A stretch of 64,000 bases of DNA from Leucaena leucocephala (GCA_037074615.1 CM073518.1:3348001-3412000), one strand, 5' to 3'. Numbered from the stretch's first letter, positions 13,001 through 25,262 are shown. Translations and numbers: made by a program. The notes: a model not told the origin generated them from the sequence alone.

Positions 13001-16000
13001 AAGAAATGAACATCAAATCATCTGGAAGCTTAATTAGATGGAAGGTTCAGTACAAGAAAAGGAATTATAAATAAAATAACACATATTACTCTGCACTTAG
13101 TCGCAAAGGAGACAGCATGAATGTGTAAACCAAAATTGTGGTTAACATCACCAAGTTTGAGATAATGGAATTTTCCATAAAATGAAATCATTAGGATAGA
13201 AAATGCTTAATATACGCTTGTCCACCTCATGAACGAAATACAAAAAAAAAATGAAATCCCACCCTACTCCCCAAATCTATGTCGGATCAATTCTTTTACC
13301 TGCATATAACCGAAGAGAACACAAAATCTATTTAAGGTTTGCTGTAATTTCCAGTCAAATGAGAGAATACCTTGTAGAAGCACAATATACCAGATTTCTT
13401 CTCTGCAAGACACCATCCACCTGAAGGCAATCAACCTAAAAGACAGAAAAAATGAATGAGAACTGTTAACTAAACTAACCTTCACAAGCAACCAACTAAA
13501 AGTGTCAATCAAATTTTTCAGCAAAAAATCTCAGGAAAATCACACTCCACAGCAGAACAATGAGCAGAGGCACAGAAAAGAATTACAATCAAGGGTGAGA
13601 TTTGACTCAATCAAATAGACAGAACTTTCAACAGAGAAAAACACGGTAAAGGGAAAAGCAGCAAATTTGTCCTTTTGGGCAGAGGGGTCAAATAAATTAT
13701 ATAAACCGAATATAGTCCATTGCTAAACTGAACAGCAGCTACACTCTAAAAATGCAAATATACCTGCCAATCATATAGCTTTGATATTCCTTTCTTCCTA
13801 TATATGCTGCATATTTCAGGTGGAAGCCACCTGTTAAGGTCTAAACGATCATTAAGTAACATATTGCTTGAAGGAGTACTGGCTTCATCAGATGAATGAG
13901 TACGGGCTGAATTAGATGTCAGAATATCATAATGCTGACTTGGTAAATTCACTTCCTTGCTTACAGCATGGACTGAAGCCTTCTCCTGCACTTCATTCAT
14001 TATTTCATCTGTATGAGTTGTCCCAACTACAGTGAAGTTCTTGGTGAAGTTCACTTTTTTAGTGTTGACTGAACTTGCTTCATACTGTCTATGAGCCTCA
14101 TGAGTTACACCGATCAGATTGCTAGCGCCACATTGTTGTGGAGAATTTTCATCCAAATTAGTGTCCTCAAATGAAAAATCAAAATGCTTAACAGGCAGGC
14201 CGGACACTTCTTTCACCGATTCTTTTCCATGCAACCCAACCAACCCTAAAGGAGTACCCCTTTCCAAATTCTCACCTCTGCTTTGACTCTGATGTAATAT
14301 TTTGCTTGGCTTGCCCTCATTGTTTTGTAAATTAAATGAATTCTTCTCACAAACTTGGTCTTCTGCCATGTTATTATGTCCATCAGCCTCCAAAGAATTA
14401 TAATTTCTAACACACAAACCATCAGCTAGTTGGATTGCTTCATCCCAAAATGCCTCACCAGGTGAAAGCATTGAGCTCCCACGTGTTGACTTTGGGGTCT
14501 CCTTAACACATTCTTTAACAACCAAGGATCCTGGTGTAAAGCATTTATTCATATTCACAGATGACTTAGGTGTGTAATTACATCTTCTAAAGCTTTTGTC
14601 CAGAGCATTAGTATCATCACCAGAGTAAACCTGCTGTCAGGAAAGCATGACAAACAAAAAATCTCAAAAATTTACAATGAGAACCTGGCTACAAAATCCA
14701 AAATAATTCTGAACTTGGTCTAACCTCTGTGTTAGTCCCAGACACAACCGCTGAAAAATTACAAGCAGCATCAGGTTTGATTTCATCAGGGTTTTTGTCA
14801 ACAGTGAAAAGGTTTTTATCACCGGAATGTGACTCGCTATTGGTATCATTACACTTCTGGGGCAAACTACTCTTCCCCTCCAGCAATGTTGCAACATCGT
14901 TTCTCTTGGAGCCATCTTCCTTCACCTCTGATGGAGAATTAATGCCGCATAATTCACTGCACGTTGCATAGATTTAAACCAAAAAAAAGAGTAAACTCTG
15001 AGAAAAAGAAGAAGGGTGGTAACTGGCAACAGTGCTTCATCTCCATTAATTAAGGACCGATACCTCAACGAAATATCGTGACCGTCAAACAAATAAAACC
15101 TTTCTGACATATATAGTGAAGTTACCTACAATACAACGACAAAAAGTCTGCTGCAAACTGTTTAAGCACTCCCCGTGTGCTATCTGCGCAATTTTCGCGG
15201 GCAGGTTTTTCAACTGCTTCATCACTCGCCTTGGGTAAATCATTTGGTAGTCCCTCCTGAGTTGCTTGAGAGTATTGATGAATTTGAGCAGGCGGGACAG
15301 GCTGCTTATGTTCATTGTCAAAAGAACTATTAATCACAGGTTCCAAACTTCTTTTAACTGAATCCATCCTAACCGAAGCATCGGTGGTAGTGTATGACAG
15401 CCTAGCAGCACTGGAATTGTCCTGCGAAGAAACCAGGTAATTGTCCAGGGTACCCTTAGCACTCGGAGAACCATCTACAGTAGTTCTGCCACCTTTTTCA
15501 GATCTTCCATGTTTAGAGACGGGTGACACGGCTTTCCTTTTCTTTGAAACGAAAAACTGCATAAAAAAATCAACAACAACATCAAGAAGTAACCCATTGA
15601 ATTCGTAAGAATGAATTCGAAGCTACTGCCAAGAACGATTCTTAGGACAAAGACTAAGCAAGATTATTGAAAGACTTGTTTTTCTTGGTTCCCAAATTTG
15701 TACGCCCGATTTGTTTACACTTTGAGTTCGGAAATAAATTCGAACCCACATGGTTTCAGTCCATTTCTTGGCCCCCAAACGGAAACATTAGAAATAACTC
15801 ATGTGCATCTTTTCAAGCAAATTTTGTGAGCAGCCAGATGGATAAAGTTTTCTTCTTTGCACTAAATTTGATACATGACTCAAATTATTAGTTTCCTTCG
15901 TTATGCCAAATAAAAGCAGGAAGAAATTCGAACATCGAGGGTTTGCAAACTCTAAATGCAGAGAGAAAGACCTGATCGATACGGTCCTTAGGTGAACCAG

Positions 16001-16007
16001 AGGCCAT
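1099..16007 (-). CDS. TEB: TEBICHI: helicase and family-A DNA polymerase (Pol theta homologue), 26 exons, one frameshift
   Basis: Nuclear protein for microhomology-mediated end joining and replication-coupled repair. Hand-built exons: 16007-15972, 15556-15126, 14956-14725, 14630-13764, 13435-13371, 12793-12688, 12543-12343, 12047-11847, 10973-10812, 10733-10494, 10318-10106, 9878-9528, 9364-9212, 8748-8527, 7882-7664, 7528-7411, 6632-5464, 5134-4937, 4318-4059, 3704-3515, 3413-3306, 2441-2089, 1797-1689, 1595-1455, 1381-1286, 1166-1099. Helicase motifs: ASTSAGKS (about residue 544), VIDELHM (about 645), GMSATMPN (about 695), QMAGRAGR (about 900). Polymerase motifs: A DYSQVELRL (about 1922), B RDQTKRMVYGILYGMG (about 1975), C VHDELVLEV (about 2116). 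The sum is 6509 nt, one short of 2170 codons, matching a missing base near 1348 that puts TAA at 1345-1343. The restored length of 2169 aa is close to the Arabidopsis protein. An in-frame upstream ATG lies at 16061. The intron at 7663-7529 is GC-AG. Confidence 0.93.
2947..2960. repeat. G14 homopolymer in a TEBICHI intron
   Basis: Fourteen consecutive G on the + strand (C on the gene strand) in the intron 3305-2442. The run is prone to sequencing and replication slippage. Confidence 0.9.
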
Positions 16008-16061
16008 GGTCGAAGAGGCGGAATTCCACGAAGCTATGCAGACTAGGCCCTTCTTCACCAT

Positions 16062-18015
16062 GGTGTAGGCGTGAGAGTATCAAGTAGGTCGCCGCTAACC
16101 CCTTGAGCCCTCATGGCGAGCGTCCCCAGTTGAGAGTTGAGACGATGAAGGGAGGCGGTAGAGGTTCTGCAATGGCGGCAGTTCACTGAGAACTTCAAAT
16201 TGAAATTCAAGGGGAATTTTTTTTAGCTACAAGAAAATTAATCATTTGTCCCTATATAATTTTGATTTATTTAAAAATTTAATCCTTAAATTTTAATGAT
16301 GTAAAATGTAGCCGTATAATTTTGACACTAGTAAAACATTTTTTTGCCAACAATTAAAACATACTCATTATATTTTAATTTAATTAGGTATAATTTAATT
16401 TTTATAATTTAAAATATTAGTCTCTAATATTTAAAAAATAATTATTAGTCATTTTAGTTTTATTTTCTGAGACGTATGAAGTAACATTTTAAACTATTAA
16501 ATTTGTAAAAATTAAATTGCATATAGAATATAATAGATCAGGCCATATATGTAATAGAACAGATCAAGCCAAATTTTAACTAAATTGACATGAGTTTTTA
16601 ATAAATTTATAAAGTCTGAACATGTATACAATATATTTTTTAGGTTAAAATCATATAAGGCTTACTGATCCTAAAACTTGTCTAGAGGCATATTTACAAT
16701 ATAAGCTTGTAAAAAAAATTTACTTAAAAGCTATAAGTAGACTTTACACTTAGTAAAATCTATATAAATAAAGACTTTAAAATTTATATATTTATAATTA
16801 AAAGGTTTTAAATAGGTTATTGCAGCAAACTTGTAGGTAATTTTTTTTTTTAAAAAAAGACTAACCTATTTAAACTAACAGCCTTTTAAATAAAGTGTAT
16901 TTAATTCTGTTAAGGCTATAAAAATTAAATTTAAGAATTAAGTTTTGATTAGCTTGAAATTAATTTTTTAACATTAGATTAATTCGATCATTTTTTTATG
17001 CGAAAGATATAATTTTCTATCAACAAAATGTAAATATTTTTAGGGGAAGTCAGAATTATTGTCTGTGGTAGTATAATTTTCTATAATTTTTGTATAACAT
17101 ATGTGTGTGTTATTTTGATATATTCTTAAAGATTGCTGGTCTTTTTTTAATATTATATATGGAGTTTTTTAAACTTTTGGATCTTTATTTTTTTCCTTAA
17201 GTCTCCTTCCTTTTCTTTACTCATACAAGGAGAACAACAAAAGCTCTTTCTCTTCACAAAGTGTTTGATTCAATAAGGAGGAGAAAAGAGTTCAACAAAG
17301 AAGTACACCTCATTTTATATTGTAAATGGCTTTCATGTACATTTTCTTTAACGAGTATAGTTAATGCATTATCAAGCAATCGGATACCAACAAACCTCCA
17401 TATCCTGATACTGCTTGAACTTTAAAGCAAAAAATGCATACACCTCCCTTTTTAATCAGATAGACAAATACTGATTACATGGGGGGATTAAACCGGGAAA
17501 CGACACCTCCCCTCTGTTTTTTTCCCCAAACTATCAGAAATTCCCTGGGGCTCAATGTACAGTGTGACGTGCCTAAAAAAATGTGACCGTTATTTTAAAA
17601 TATGTTGACATGACACCTAGTCCTCAAATGTCGCGAGTAGTTTGAATTTTCTACTCTCGGCGACTAGGCAAATTTCTGTTCCCTGCACTCTGCTCTCTGC
17701 TCTCACTGCTCTCATCATCTCTGTACTACCTCTTGGCAGTATCTCACTCTCCCTTCGTGCTCGACACATTTCCCAGCTAGCCTCAAGCATCCCCTTTCCC
17801 GAACAACGAGCCCTGTTTTCCCTCTTCTCTCCAACCTTCCCTCAAGATCTTCAAGCCGTTTTTCATGTTTTTTGTTTCGGCCAAAAAAACCGTCGTTGTT
17901 TGAAAGCTCATATTTTTAGCATGATATATAATCACTTCATCTCTTCATTCTAGTCTCAAAGCAAAGGCCTTTTTCTCTCTCTGACAAACCCCCCAGAGTA
18001 CTTTCTAACTCACAA
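16062..18015. other. Divergent intergenic region between TEBICHI and the DUF632 gene
   Basis: About 1.95 kb holding the promoters and 5' leaders of two divergent genes. 16200-17200 is very AT-rich and looks like decayed repeat DNA. 17640-18015 is pyrimidine-rich, as expected for the 5' UTR of the + strand gene. A frame at 17642-17953 lies wholly inside this leader and has no recognisable content. No RNA gene seen. Confidence 0.5.
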
Positions 18016-21000
18016 ATGGGTTGTGCGCAATCGAAAATAGACAATGAAGAATCGGTGGCTCGCTGTAAGGAACGCAAGACCTTGATGAAAGATGCGGTGG
18101 TTGCTCGGAATGCCTTCGCCGCCGGCCATTCCGGGTACGTTATGTCTCTGAAGAACACTGGAGCTGCACTGAGCGACTACGGCCACGGCGAAAGCTCTGT
18201 CACTCAAGAACTCCACCAGCCGCCATTGGACACTGCTTCAGAGCCGCCGCCTCCTCCTCCACCGCTCATGGACGACAACGTCCTGCCACCTCCGCCCCCG
18301 CTCCCAAATTTCTCTCCGAGCCCGCTTACGCGCGCTGCGACGATGCCGGCAATCACTATGCAACATCAAAAACCCTCCCGCGCGATGGATTCCGACCCCA
18401 TTGCTGAAGAAGATGATGACGAAGAAGAAAATATTAAAATGAGTAAAGGTAATGGAGGAAAGTCGTTGAAAAAGAGAGGATCTGAAGCAGCATCGTCTTC
18501 TCCGCCTCGGACTCTAGATACGAAGTCAGTACCGCCCATGCCTGAATCGAAGGGTATGGCTTGGGATTACTTTTTTATGGTGGATAACATGTCAGGACCA
18601 TCCTTGGGTGGGGAAGATGAGATTGGAAATGAGAACGAGGAGAGTGAAGCAATGGGTTATCATGAAGCTGAGAATCTGGGTGGCGGCGGAAGCCATATCA
18701 ATATAAATGAAGTTGAACCCAAGACGCCGGAGAAGGCAGAGTTAAATGTGCAGGAGGAGATAGTGGAGTCTGTGAAGGAGGCAAAGCATATTGAGCACTC
18801 GAAGACTGCTCCCCCAGATTTCAGGAGAGCAATGAAGGTGGTTCCAAGTGTTAATCTGATGCAGATTCTTACTGAGCTCGACGATCACTTCTTGAAGGCC
18901 TCGGAGAGTGCACAAGAGGTCGCCAAGATGCTTGAGGCCACTAGATTGCATTACCATTCAAATTTCGCAGATAATCGGGGTAATTTTCTTATATCTATTC
19001 CCCTGGAAGAAGCATCGTGATATAATCTGTAATTAATGTTTACGGTTGGCACATATCCAATATAATTTTTTATGTGCTTTAGTCTTATGTTTTCTGTTCT
19101 CAAATATTTAAATCTGTTGTCTGCTACAAGCTTAACTTGTCAATGACGCATTGAGTGATTTGGAATAACCATTTTTGTCAGTTTCCTCTGGGTTCTCCCT
19201 ATTTTTATAATTATACCTGGCAATATGTCTTCAATTTATTTGGGAACTATTCATGAATTATGTCTAAATCAGGTCTTAGCATAGTTGATCATTCTATATT
19301 TGTTTAGATACAACACATACTACACTTTCTTCTCCATTAACATCCATTGTTCAATGAGTAGCAGGATCTGTATGAATCAATAGTTTGACAATTATCACTG
19401 CATTTTGCATTATCTATGCAAATGTTGAACAAGAAACAACTAGTTATGAAGTCTATTTGCATTGGCATTATGAAAGACAATAACTTCTTCCCAAACTTAT
19501 GGATATTTATTGAGTTTTTTGGATGGAGAAGGCAAATCCTCCGTGTATTCTCAACTGTCATGATGAAATTGAAGTTTCTACGCTGTTTTATTCCCTTCAT
19601 TGTTGGGCATAAATGGTTGAAACTAACTTGCAGTTGTATGAGCAGGACATATTGATCATTCTGCTAGAGTTATGCGCGTCATAACATGGAATAGATCATT
19701 CAGAGGTGTGTCTAATGGCGATGGAGCAAAGGATGATTTTGATTCAGAAGATTATGAAACTCATGCCAGTGTCTTGGACAAGCTCTTAGCCTGGGAAAAA
19801 AAGCTGTATGAAGAGGTCAAGGTAGGTGTAATTTTACAGTTTGAAAATTTTGTAAACAAAGGAATCTGAGTGTCCAAATGCTTGGTTAAGCAGCTGAAGA
19901 TGCAATCTTTAATACTCTACTCGATGTACTTTTTTCTTTAAGAATGATTGTGTGGAGCCGATCTTCTATGACTTCGACGTGTAACTTTGCTTATTAAATG
20001 ATCACATCTTATTGACTTTCATGCCTTGCCAACAGCAAGCTGAGCTGATGAAGTTTGAATATCAGAGAAAAGTTACATTACTGAACAAACAGAAGAAACG
20101 TAAAGCCAGTGCCGAATCTTTGGAAAAAACCAAAGCAGCTGTGAGCCATCTACATACAAGATATATTGTTGACATGCAATCAATGGATTCAACAGTTTCG
20201 GAAGTGAATCATATTCGTGATGCGCAGTTATATCCAAAACTTGTTGCTCTTGTTAATGGGTAAGTATTTACCATTACCAGTCTGAAATAAAAGAGACCAG
20301 TGAACTACTCTATCAGTGTTGCCCCTCTATATTGTTTATGGTATTTGGTAATTTTGTTGTGATGCATTCAGAACTTCGAAGACAATTTTGTATTTGTTAT
20401 CTATTCAGGATGGCCAATATGTGGGAAAGTATGTGCATACATCATGACAGCCAGCTGAAAATAGTTACAGATCTCAAATCTTTAGATATATCCCAAGCTC
20501 CTAAGGAAACAACCAAGCATCATTATGAGCGGACCGTCCAACTTGCTAATGTTGTCCAAGAATGGCACTTGCAATTTGAGAAATTCGTGACTCACCAGAA
20601 AAAGTACATCCAAGCTCTTAGTAGTTGGCTAAAGTTAAACCTCATTCCCATCGAAAGCAGCCTAAAGGAGAAAATCTCGTCGCCGCCAAAAGCCCAGAAT
20701 CCACCTATTCAAGCCCTCCTTCAAGCTTGGCATGATTATGTTGATAGGCTTCCAGATGAGCTCGCGAAATCGGCTATTTCCTCCTTTGCTGCCGTGATAA
20801 AGACCATCATACTTCAGCAGGAGGAAGAGATGAAGCTAAAGGAGAAATGTGAGGAAACCAGAAAGGAATACTTGAGGAAAAACCAAGCATTTGAGGAATG
20901 GTACCAGAAGTATTTGCTGCGGAGGGGTCATGACGAAACAGATCAAGAAAGAGGAGATGAAGTAAATGCAAACAATCCTGTATCAGAGAAGCAGTTTGCT

Positions 21001-21207
21001 GTCGAGAGCTTGAAGAAGAGATTAGAAGAGGAAATCGAATCTCACCAAAAACACTGCGTTCAGGTTCGAGAGAAGTCACTGCAGAGTCTCAAGACTCGTT
21101 TGCCCGAACTTTTCCGAGCAATGTCGGACTATTCTCATGCCTGCACCGACGCTTATGAGAAACTGAAGTCTATTGCACATTCACAGGGCGCTGCTCCAAT
21201 ACCCTGA
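18016..21207 (+). CDS. DUF630/DUF632 protein (REL2/NRG2 family), N-myristoylation signal, coiled coil
   Basis: Four exons: 18016-18979, 19646-19821, 20036-20259, 20409-21207. They sum to 2163 nt (720 aa) with matching phases (GG|A, AAG|CAA, GG|G). The N-terminus MGCAQSKID is a typical N-myristoylation and palmitoylation signal and begins the DUF630 domain (KERKTLMKDAVVARNAFAAG). A proline-rich stretch follows at about residues 75-100, then an acidic, low-complexity linker. The DUF632 domain begins at about residue 275 (VNLMQILTELDDHFLKASES) and runs through all later exons, with a charged coiled-coil stretch near residues 590-660. Family members include the nitrate regulator NRG2 and the rice leaf-shape protein REL2; which of these roles applies here cannot be told. 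The protein is probably membrane-associated through its lipid anchor. The start is supported by family-wide conservation of MGC. Confidence 0.93.
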
Positions 21208-22035
21208 CAATGTAAAAGCTTCAGTTCGCTTCTGATAAGATTATGTTCTTAGTGGGGTTGCGTATTTATCAATCTGTTTTTGTGTGAAAATTTTGCCGTG
21301 GCTTCTTGACCATTTTATTCACGCAATGATATGTGTCCCACTGTAAGTTTTTTAAGATAAACTCAAAATATGAACGGAAAGTATCATCTGGTTCATCGAG
21401 TAATGGAGAGTTTATATAGTTCATCGTTCTTGACTCCCAGGTTCTTTTGACGTGTAACAGAACAAAGGAATCTCCTCTGTGGCTGCCGTGTTTGGCTTCG
21501 AAACATGTGCGGTGGTGGTTGTTGAGTGTATTTTTACTGAGCTTCGTTTCAGCACAACTAATCTGAATTTTTTAAGGATCCTTGCATTTCAAGGAGACGA
21601 AACACAAACGGATAGGAGGAAGGTGGCTGGCAAATGATGACTATTTCGTCTGTAAAACTTTGACGTTCCTAACTCCTGTCTGTCATTTCAAGCCTGATGT
21701 TATTCCGTGGGCCAATCCAATTTATTTAGCTGTTTAATTCAGTTTTTATTAAAAAAAATTATTCAAACTCGCTATTATGCATTACAGATAAGAATGAAGA
21801 ATAACACTCTTGAGAAAACAAAAGTCTACGCTTCAAACAGAGTTATCAGAAGAAAAGGCTAAAGAGGGTATATAGAAAATTCCTTTCTTCCTCATTGCCC
21901 TTAATAACTTATGGCCTAATCAGCAGAGTCTGAATCACAACGTCATGCGGTAAGCCTGAAGCTTCATGTAGAAAGTCTTCACTCTGCTTTGAAGCCATAG
22001 GCGTTAATTTCAGCAAAACTTGTGTCTCTCTGCCA
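21208..22035. other. Intergenic: 3' flank and presumed 5' leader
   Basis: About 830 bp between the DUF632 gene and the small gene at 22036. No coding frame, repeat or RNA gene recognised. The last 200 bp are less AT-rich and may be the 5' UTR of the small gene. Confidence 0.4.
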
Positions 22036-22338
22036 ATGGATGTGACGAAGTACTGGTTCAGCTCAAGCAGTCAAGCAACTCAAAGCATCCGTCTAGGTCG
22101 AAGCTACACGAAACCACGAAGCCACCGGAGCTACGTCGACGGCCCGAGAACGGTGTGGGATATGCTTCGGAGAAAACTCAAAAGAGATAAGAAGGAAGTT
22201 TATGACCCAGATACATACTTCATGAACTTCGACCAAGGAGCAGGATCCATGGAACCCGACAACCTCTGTCGTTCATTCTCGGCAAGGTTTGCTGATCCAT
22301 CCAGGATTTTACCGCAAAAACATTTACTGGATTCATGA
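22036..22338 (+). CDS. Small basic plant protein of unknown function (100 aa)
   Basis: Open frame of 100 residues beginning MDVTKYWFSSSSQ. It is rich in Ser, Arg and Lys. The middle reads TVWDMLRRKLKRDKKEVYDP and is followed by a tract with FDQG, CRSFSARFADP and SRI. I do not recognise a named family. The composition and ordered motifs (WDMLRRKLKRDKK, SFSARFADPSR) look like a real short protein and resemble small unannotated eudicot proteins, but that is a weak memory. No signal peptide or membrane segment. It lies downstream of the DUF632 gene on the same strand with its own apparent leader. A continuation by splicing near 22380 cannot be excluded. Confidence 0.55.
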   Translation: MDVTKYWFSSSSQATQSIRLGRSYTKPRSHRSYVDGPRTVWDMLRRKLKRDKKEVYDPDTYFMNFDQGAGSMEPDNLCRSFSARFADPSRILPQKHLLDS

Positions 22339-23308
22339 ACATACACAAATGGAATATCTTATTCCATGTCCTCTTTCTTTCAGGTATCGATCAGTATCTC
22401 ACATGCTATTTTTGATCTATGGTCTCGTTGGTTTTAATCCAGTCCTACAATGCATATACATGTCTCTTCCTTCATGGAATTCATTCGTATTGTTTTCTCT
22501 TTCTGGGTTTGACCACATGATCGTGATGAAATGATATTGAAACGATAAGAGAGAAGCTTTGAATGTTTCACACTTTTATTTTCTACCTTTCTTTAGCCTC
22601 AAGCAATAAAAATAAAAAGAACCTAACTCCTCACGCGGCACGCTCATACCAACTTTTTTTTTTCTTAATAAATAAACTGCTACAGGAAACGCCGGGGAAG
22701 AAACAGACGAGAATCTTCAGTGTCTAGAAAGCCTAAAAGAATATATGATATTGTACATTTGCAGGGAATTTCACATGTTAGTATGCCAGAATCGAAATTA
22801 TCAAAATTTTTAGATACTTATTATATTTTTTTTGGCATAGATATGAGTGTTTAGATGCTATGCTATACATGTTCAGAAATTGTTTTGATATTCCCCCTGT
22901 GAGCACATAATATATGAATATTGTAAAATTCTATGGTCAAAACCGTTGGCCTTAGATGCTGGAGACTCATCGTTTCGTTGAATTCGTTCCATAATCACTT
23001 TATAAAAACCGAAGTTTGAATATTATCGCAACGTTAATGTGTAGATCTTGATTTTTTTTTTTTAAAAAAATGGTTAAAATTTTCGAGAAAGAAATCAGAG
23101 ATGAGAAAGAGAATAGTAGGAATGGTTGGAGGGCGCGCTTTCGGCGAAAGGTTCAGAGACTTTGGTGGGGCAGCACGCGAAGTATGGACCTGTGTATAAG
23201 GCTTTATAGTTGAGTGGGAAAATGGAATATATATTTGCGTGCTTTTTGAGGTTTTCATTGATGCCCCAAAAGAAAGTAAAATGAAGCAATGACATTTGGC
23301 ACAATCGA
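22339..23308. other. Intergenic, AT-rich
   Basis: About 970 bp with no recognisable gene. The frames at 22289-22534 (+) and 23034-23330 (-) lack conserved content. It ends at the target duplication of the MITE at 23318. Confidence 0.4.
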
Positions 23309-23317
23309 TATGAAATA

Positions 23318-23773
23318 GGGAGAATGACAAAAAAAAAACTTTTTAAAATTTAAAAAGATAAGAAGGCCATGAATTTAGAAAAAGATAAATTGGACAGGAG
23401 GTCAATCTGTCATTTTTAAATTACTGTGCACAGTTGCAAATATTATTATGGGAGTTATAAATACTATTAGTAGAGTTACAAATACCATTATAGGAATTCA
23501 AATACAACTAGCAGAGTTATAAATACCATTGAAAAAGTTACAAATACCATTACAAGAGTTACAAATACCATTGACAGAGTTGTAAAAAGTACAATTTCGT
23601 TTTTTATTTACAACTCTGCCAATGGTATTTGCAACTCCTATAATGGTATTTACAATTATACACAGTAATTTTTAAATGACAAATTGGGCCTCCTGCCCAA
23701 TCTGTCTTTTTCTAAATTTATGAGCCTTTTTTATCCTTTTAAATTTTAAATGATCTTTTTTTATTATTTTTCC
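23318..23773. mobile_element. Mutator-type MITE forming a long hairpin, with an internal minisatellite
   Basis: Left end GGGAGAATGACAAAAAAA pairs with the reverse complement of the right end, GGAAAAATAATAAAAAAA. Pairing continues over about 120 bp, including matching blocks around 23380-23430 and 23665-23720 (GGACAGGAGGTC against GGGCAGGAGGCC). Flanks are TATGAAATA (23309-23317) and TAAGAAATA (23774-23782), 8 of 9 identical, which fits the 9-bp target duplication of Mutator-like elements. It has no coding capacity. Inside the left arm about eight copies of a 20-23 bp unit like GAGTTACAAATACCATTGAC lie in tandem, with two or three inverted copies in the right arm. Confidence 0.8.
23433..23665. 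repeat. Minisatellite of about 22 bp inside the MITE
   Basis: Repeating unit near GAGTTACAAATACCATTATAG. The copies run in one direction at 23433-23590 and inverted at 23611-23665, so they lie in both arms of the hairpin. Copies differ by a few bases each. Confidence 0.75.
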
Positions 23774-23881
23774 TAAGAAATATATTCGTATTATCAAATG
23801 GAAGTTTATATGAGTAGCAAGCGGTTCAATCCTATTTAAGTGAAATTTTTAGTTTAAATTTTAGTATATGTAAAAAAAATT

Positions 23882-23972
23882 TGTTAGGAGACTCACCCAC
23901 TATAACTAGATACACGACGTGAGTCGGATCCAGATATAGTCGGGATAAAACTCCAATAAATCTGGTGGGTAA
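23882..23972 (+). mobile_element. SINE-like retroposon, old copy
   Basis: Matches the element at 47408-47512 over about 85 bp starting GGAGACTCACCCACTATA. Nearly all differences from that copy are transitions. An A-rich stretch follows at 23973-23995. I could not define a target duplication here. No protein is encoded. Confidence 0.65.
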
Positions 23973-24846
23973 CTAAAAAAATAAAAAGAAATATATCGGT
24001 ATTTTATAAAAATATGAATTTAATTTTTACTATTATTATGATGACTCTTTTAATAAGTAATTTTATAAATTTTTTGTAAGTATTCTCTAAATTTTAGGGT
24101 TATATTTTAACCTTGATAAAGATCGATATCAAATTTATTTAAATTTTTATTTATAAAAAAGAAGAAGAAAAATGAAGCAACTTTTCAGATGAAAGAGATT
24201 TTAAACTGTTTTTTTCCAATTATCTCAATGGTTCTAGACGGTGAGAGATTAAGCTATGACATCTTTGTGTAATTTTCCCAATACTAGGTTTAACAAAAAT
24301 CGGGTAAAATGAACCCAGCTTCATATAGTTATTCGGGCTTAATTAAATTGCCTGATCAGACAATTGATGGCAAAAGCCAAAACATGGTCTTCACATACAA
24401 ATCTCAGCGAAGCCTAAGCTTTGAAAATAAGACATAGTTATTATTAATTAATTCACGAAAAATTACAAATTAAGAAAATTGACTGTGTATCATTTTTCTT
24501 AAAATACCCATTTCTTTTACAGAGGGTGTTAAAACATTGTGGAATTAATGAGAACGGCGTGGGAAAAAATATTAAAAGAAAGAAATAAAAATAAATTAAT
24601 ATGTTATATTTAAAAGGAAAATTTAATCTAGGTCCTTATTATTTCATCAAATTTTCAATCAAGTTCATGTAGTTATTTTCTTTATCATTTTTAATAGATC
24701 CTTTTATAGTTTTTGTCTCAGTCCGTCCGTTATCACACTGTTAGATGAGGCGCTGACACATCACCATCTCCTCCCTCAGCCTCCCTCTCCCTTCGCCACT
24801 GAGTCGAACAGGCTCCATTATCTTTCTCAGAGTCTAGGTCATGTAC

Positions 24847-25250
24847 TGTTGGCAAAATCTGCAAAATTCAAAATTTATAGTTCGAGTCGCGTCTAAAGAC
24901 ACTGTCCTTAAGAGATATTTCACGACCCCTCATCAACTAGGAATCGACTCTCTCCAGGATTAAACGAACTCTTCCTGTGATGATACAGGGAAACATAACT
25001 GGTGGAAGATAAAATAATCTCAGAAGATTGTAGTTTATCATTCTCTGTGTTTCTCTCTGACATTTTCTATATTTTCTATCACTTCTCCTTCATCAAGAAG
25101 CCCTTTTTATAGACTGTGGAAGGACACGAGACATGTCCCTTAGATTAAAGAGTCACACCCTTTCACAACCAAGAGTCATGTCCTTTCACAACCAAGAGTC
25201 ATGTCTTTCTTTGACACACCCTTTCACAATATTAAAAAATATTTTCAACA
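24847..25250 (-). repeat. 3' LTR of the copia element
   Basis: 404 bp, TG...CA ends, about 97 percent identical by eye to 28498-28901. Its left flank is TGTAC, its right flank the purine tract. Confidence 0.9.
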
Positions 25251-25262
25251 ATCCCCCACATG
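25251..25262 (-). other. Polypurine tract of the copia element
   Basis: On the minus strand TGTGGGGGAT runs directly into the LTR start TGTTG. This is the usual plus-strand priming site of plant copia elements and sets the orientation of the element. Confidence 0.75.

Noticed and set aside
12590..13016. Several open frames of 80-130 codons on both strands
   Set aside because: They come from a purine/pyrimidine-rich TEBICHI intron and overlap exon 6 in wrong frames.
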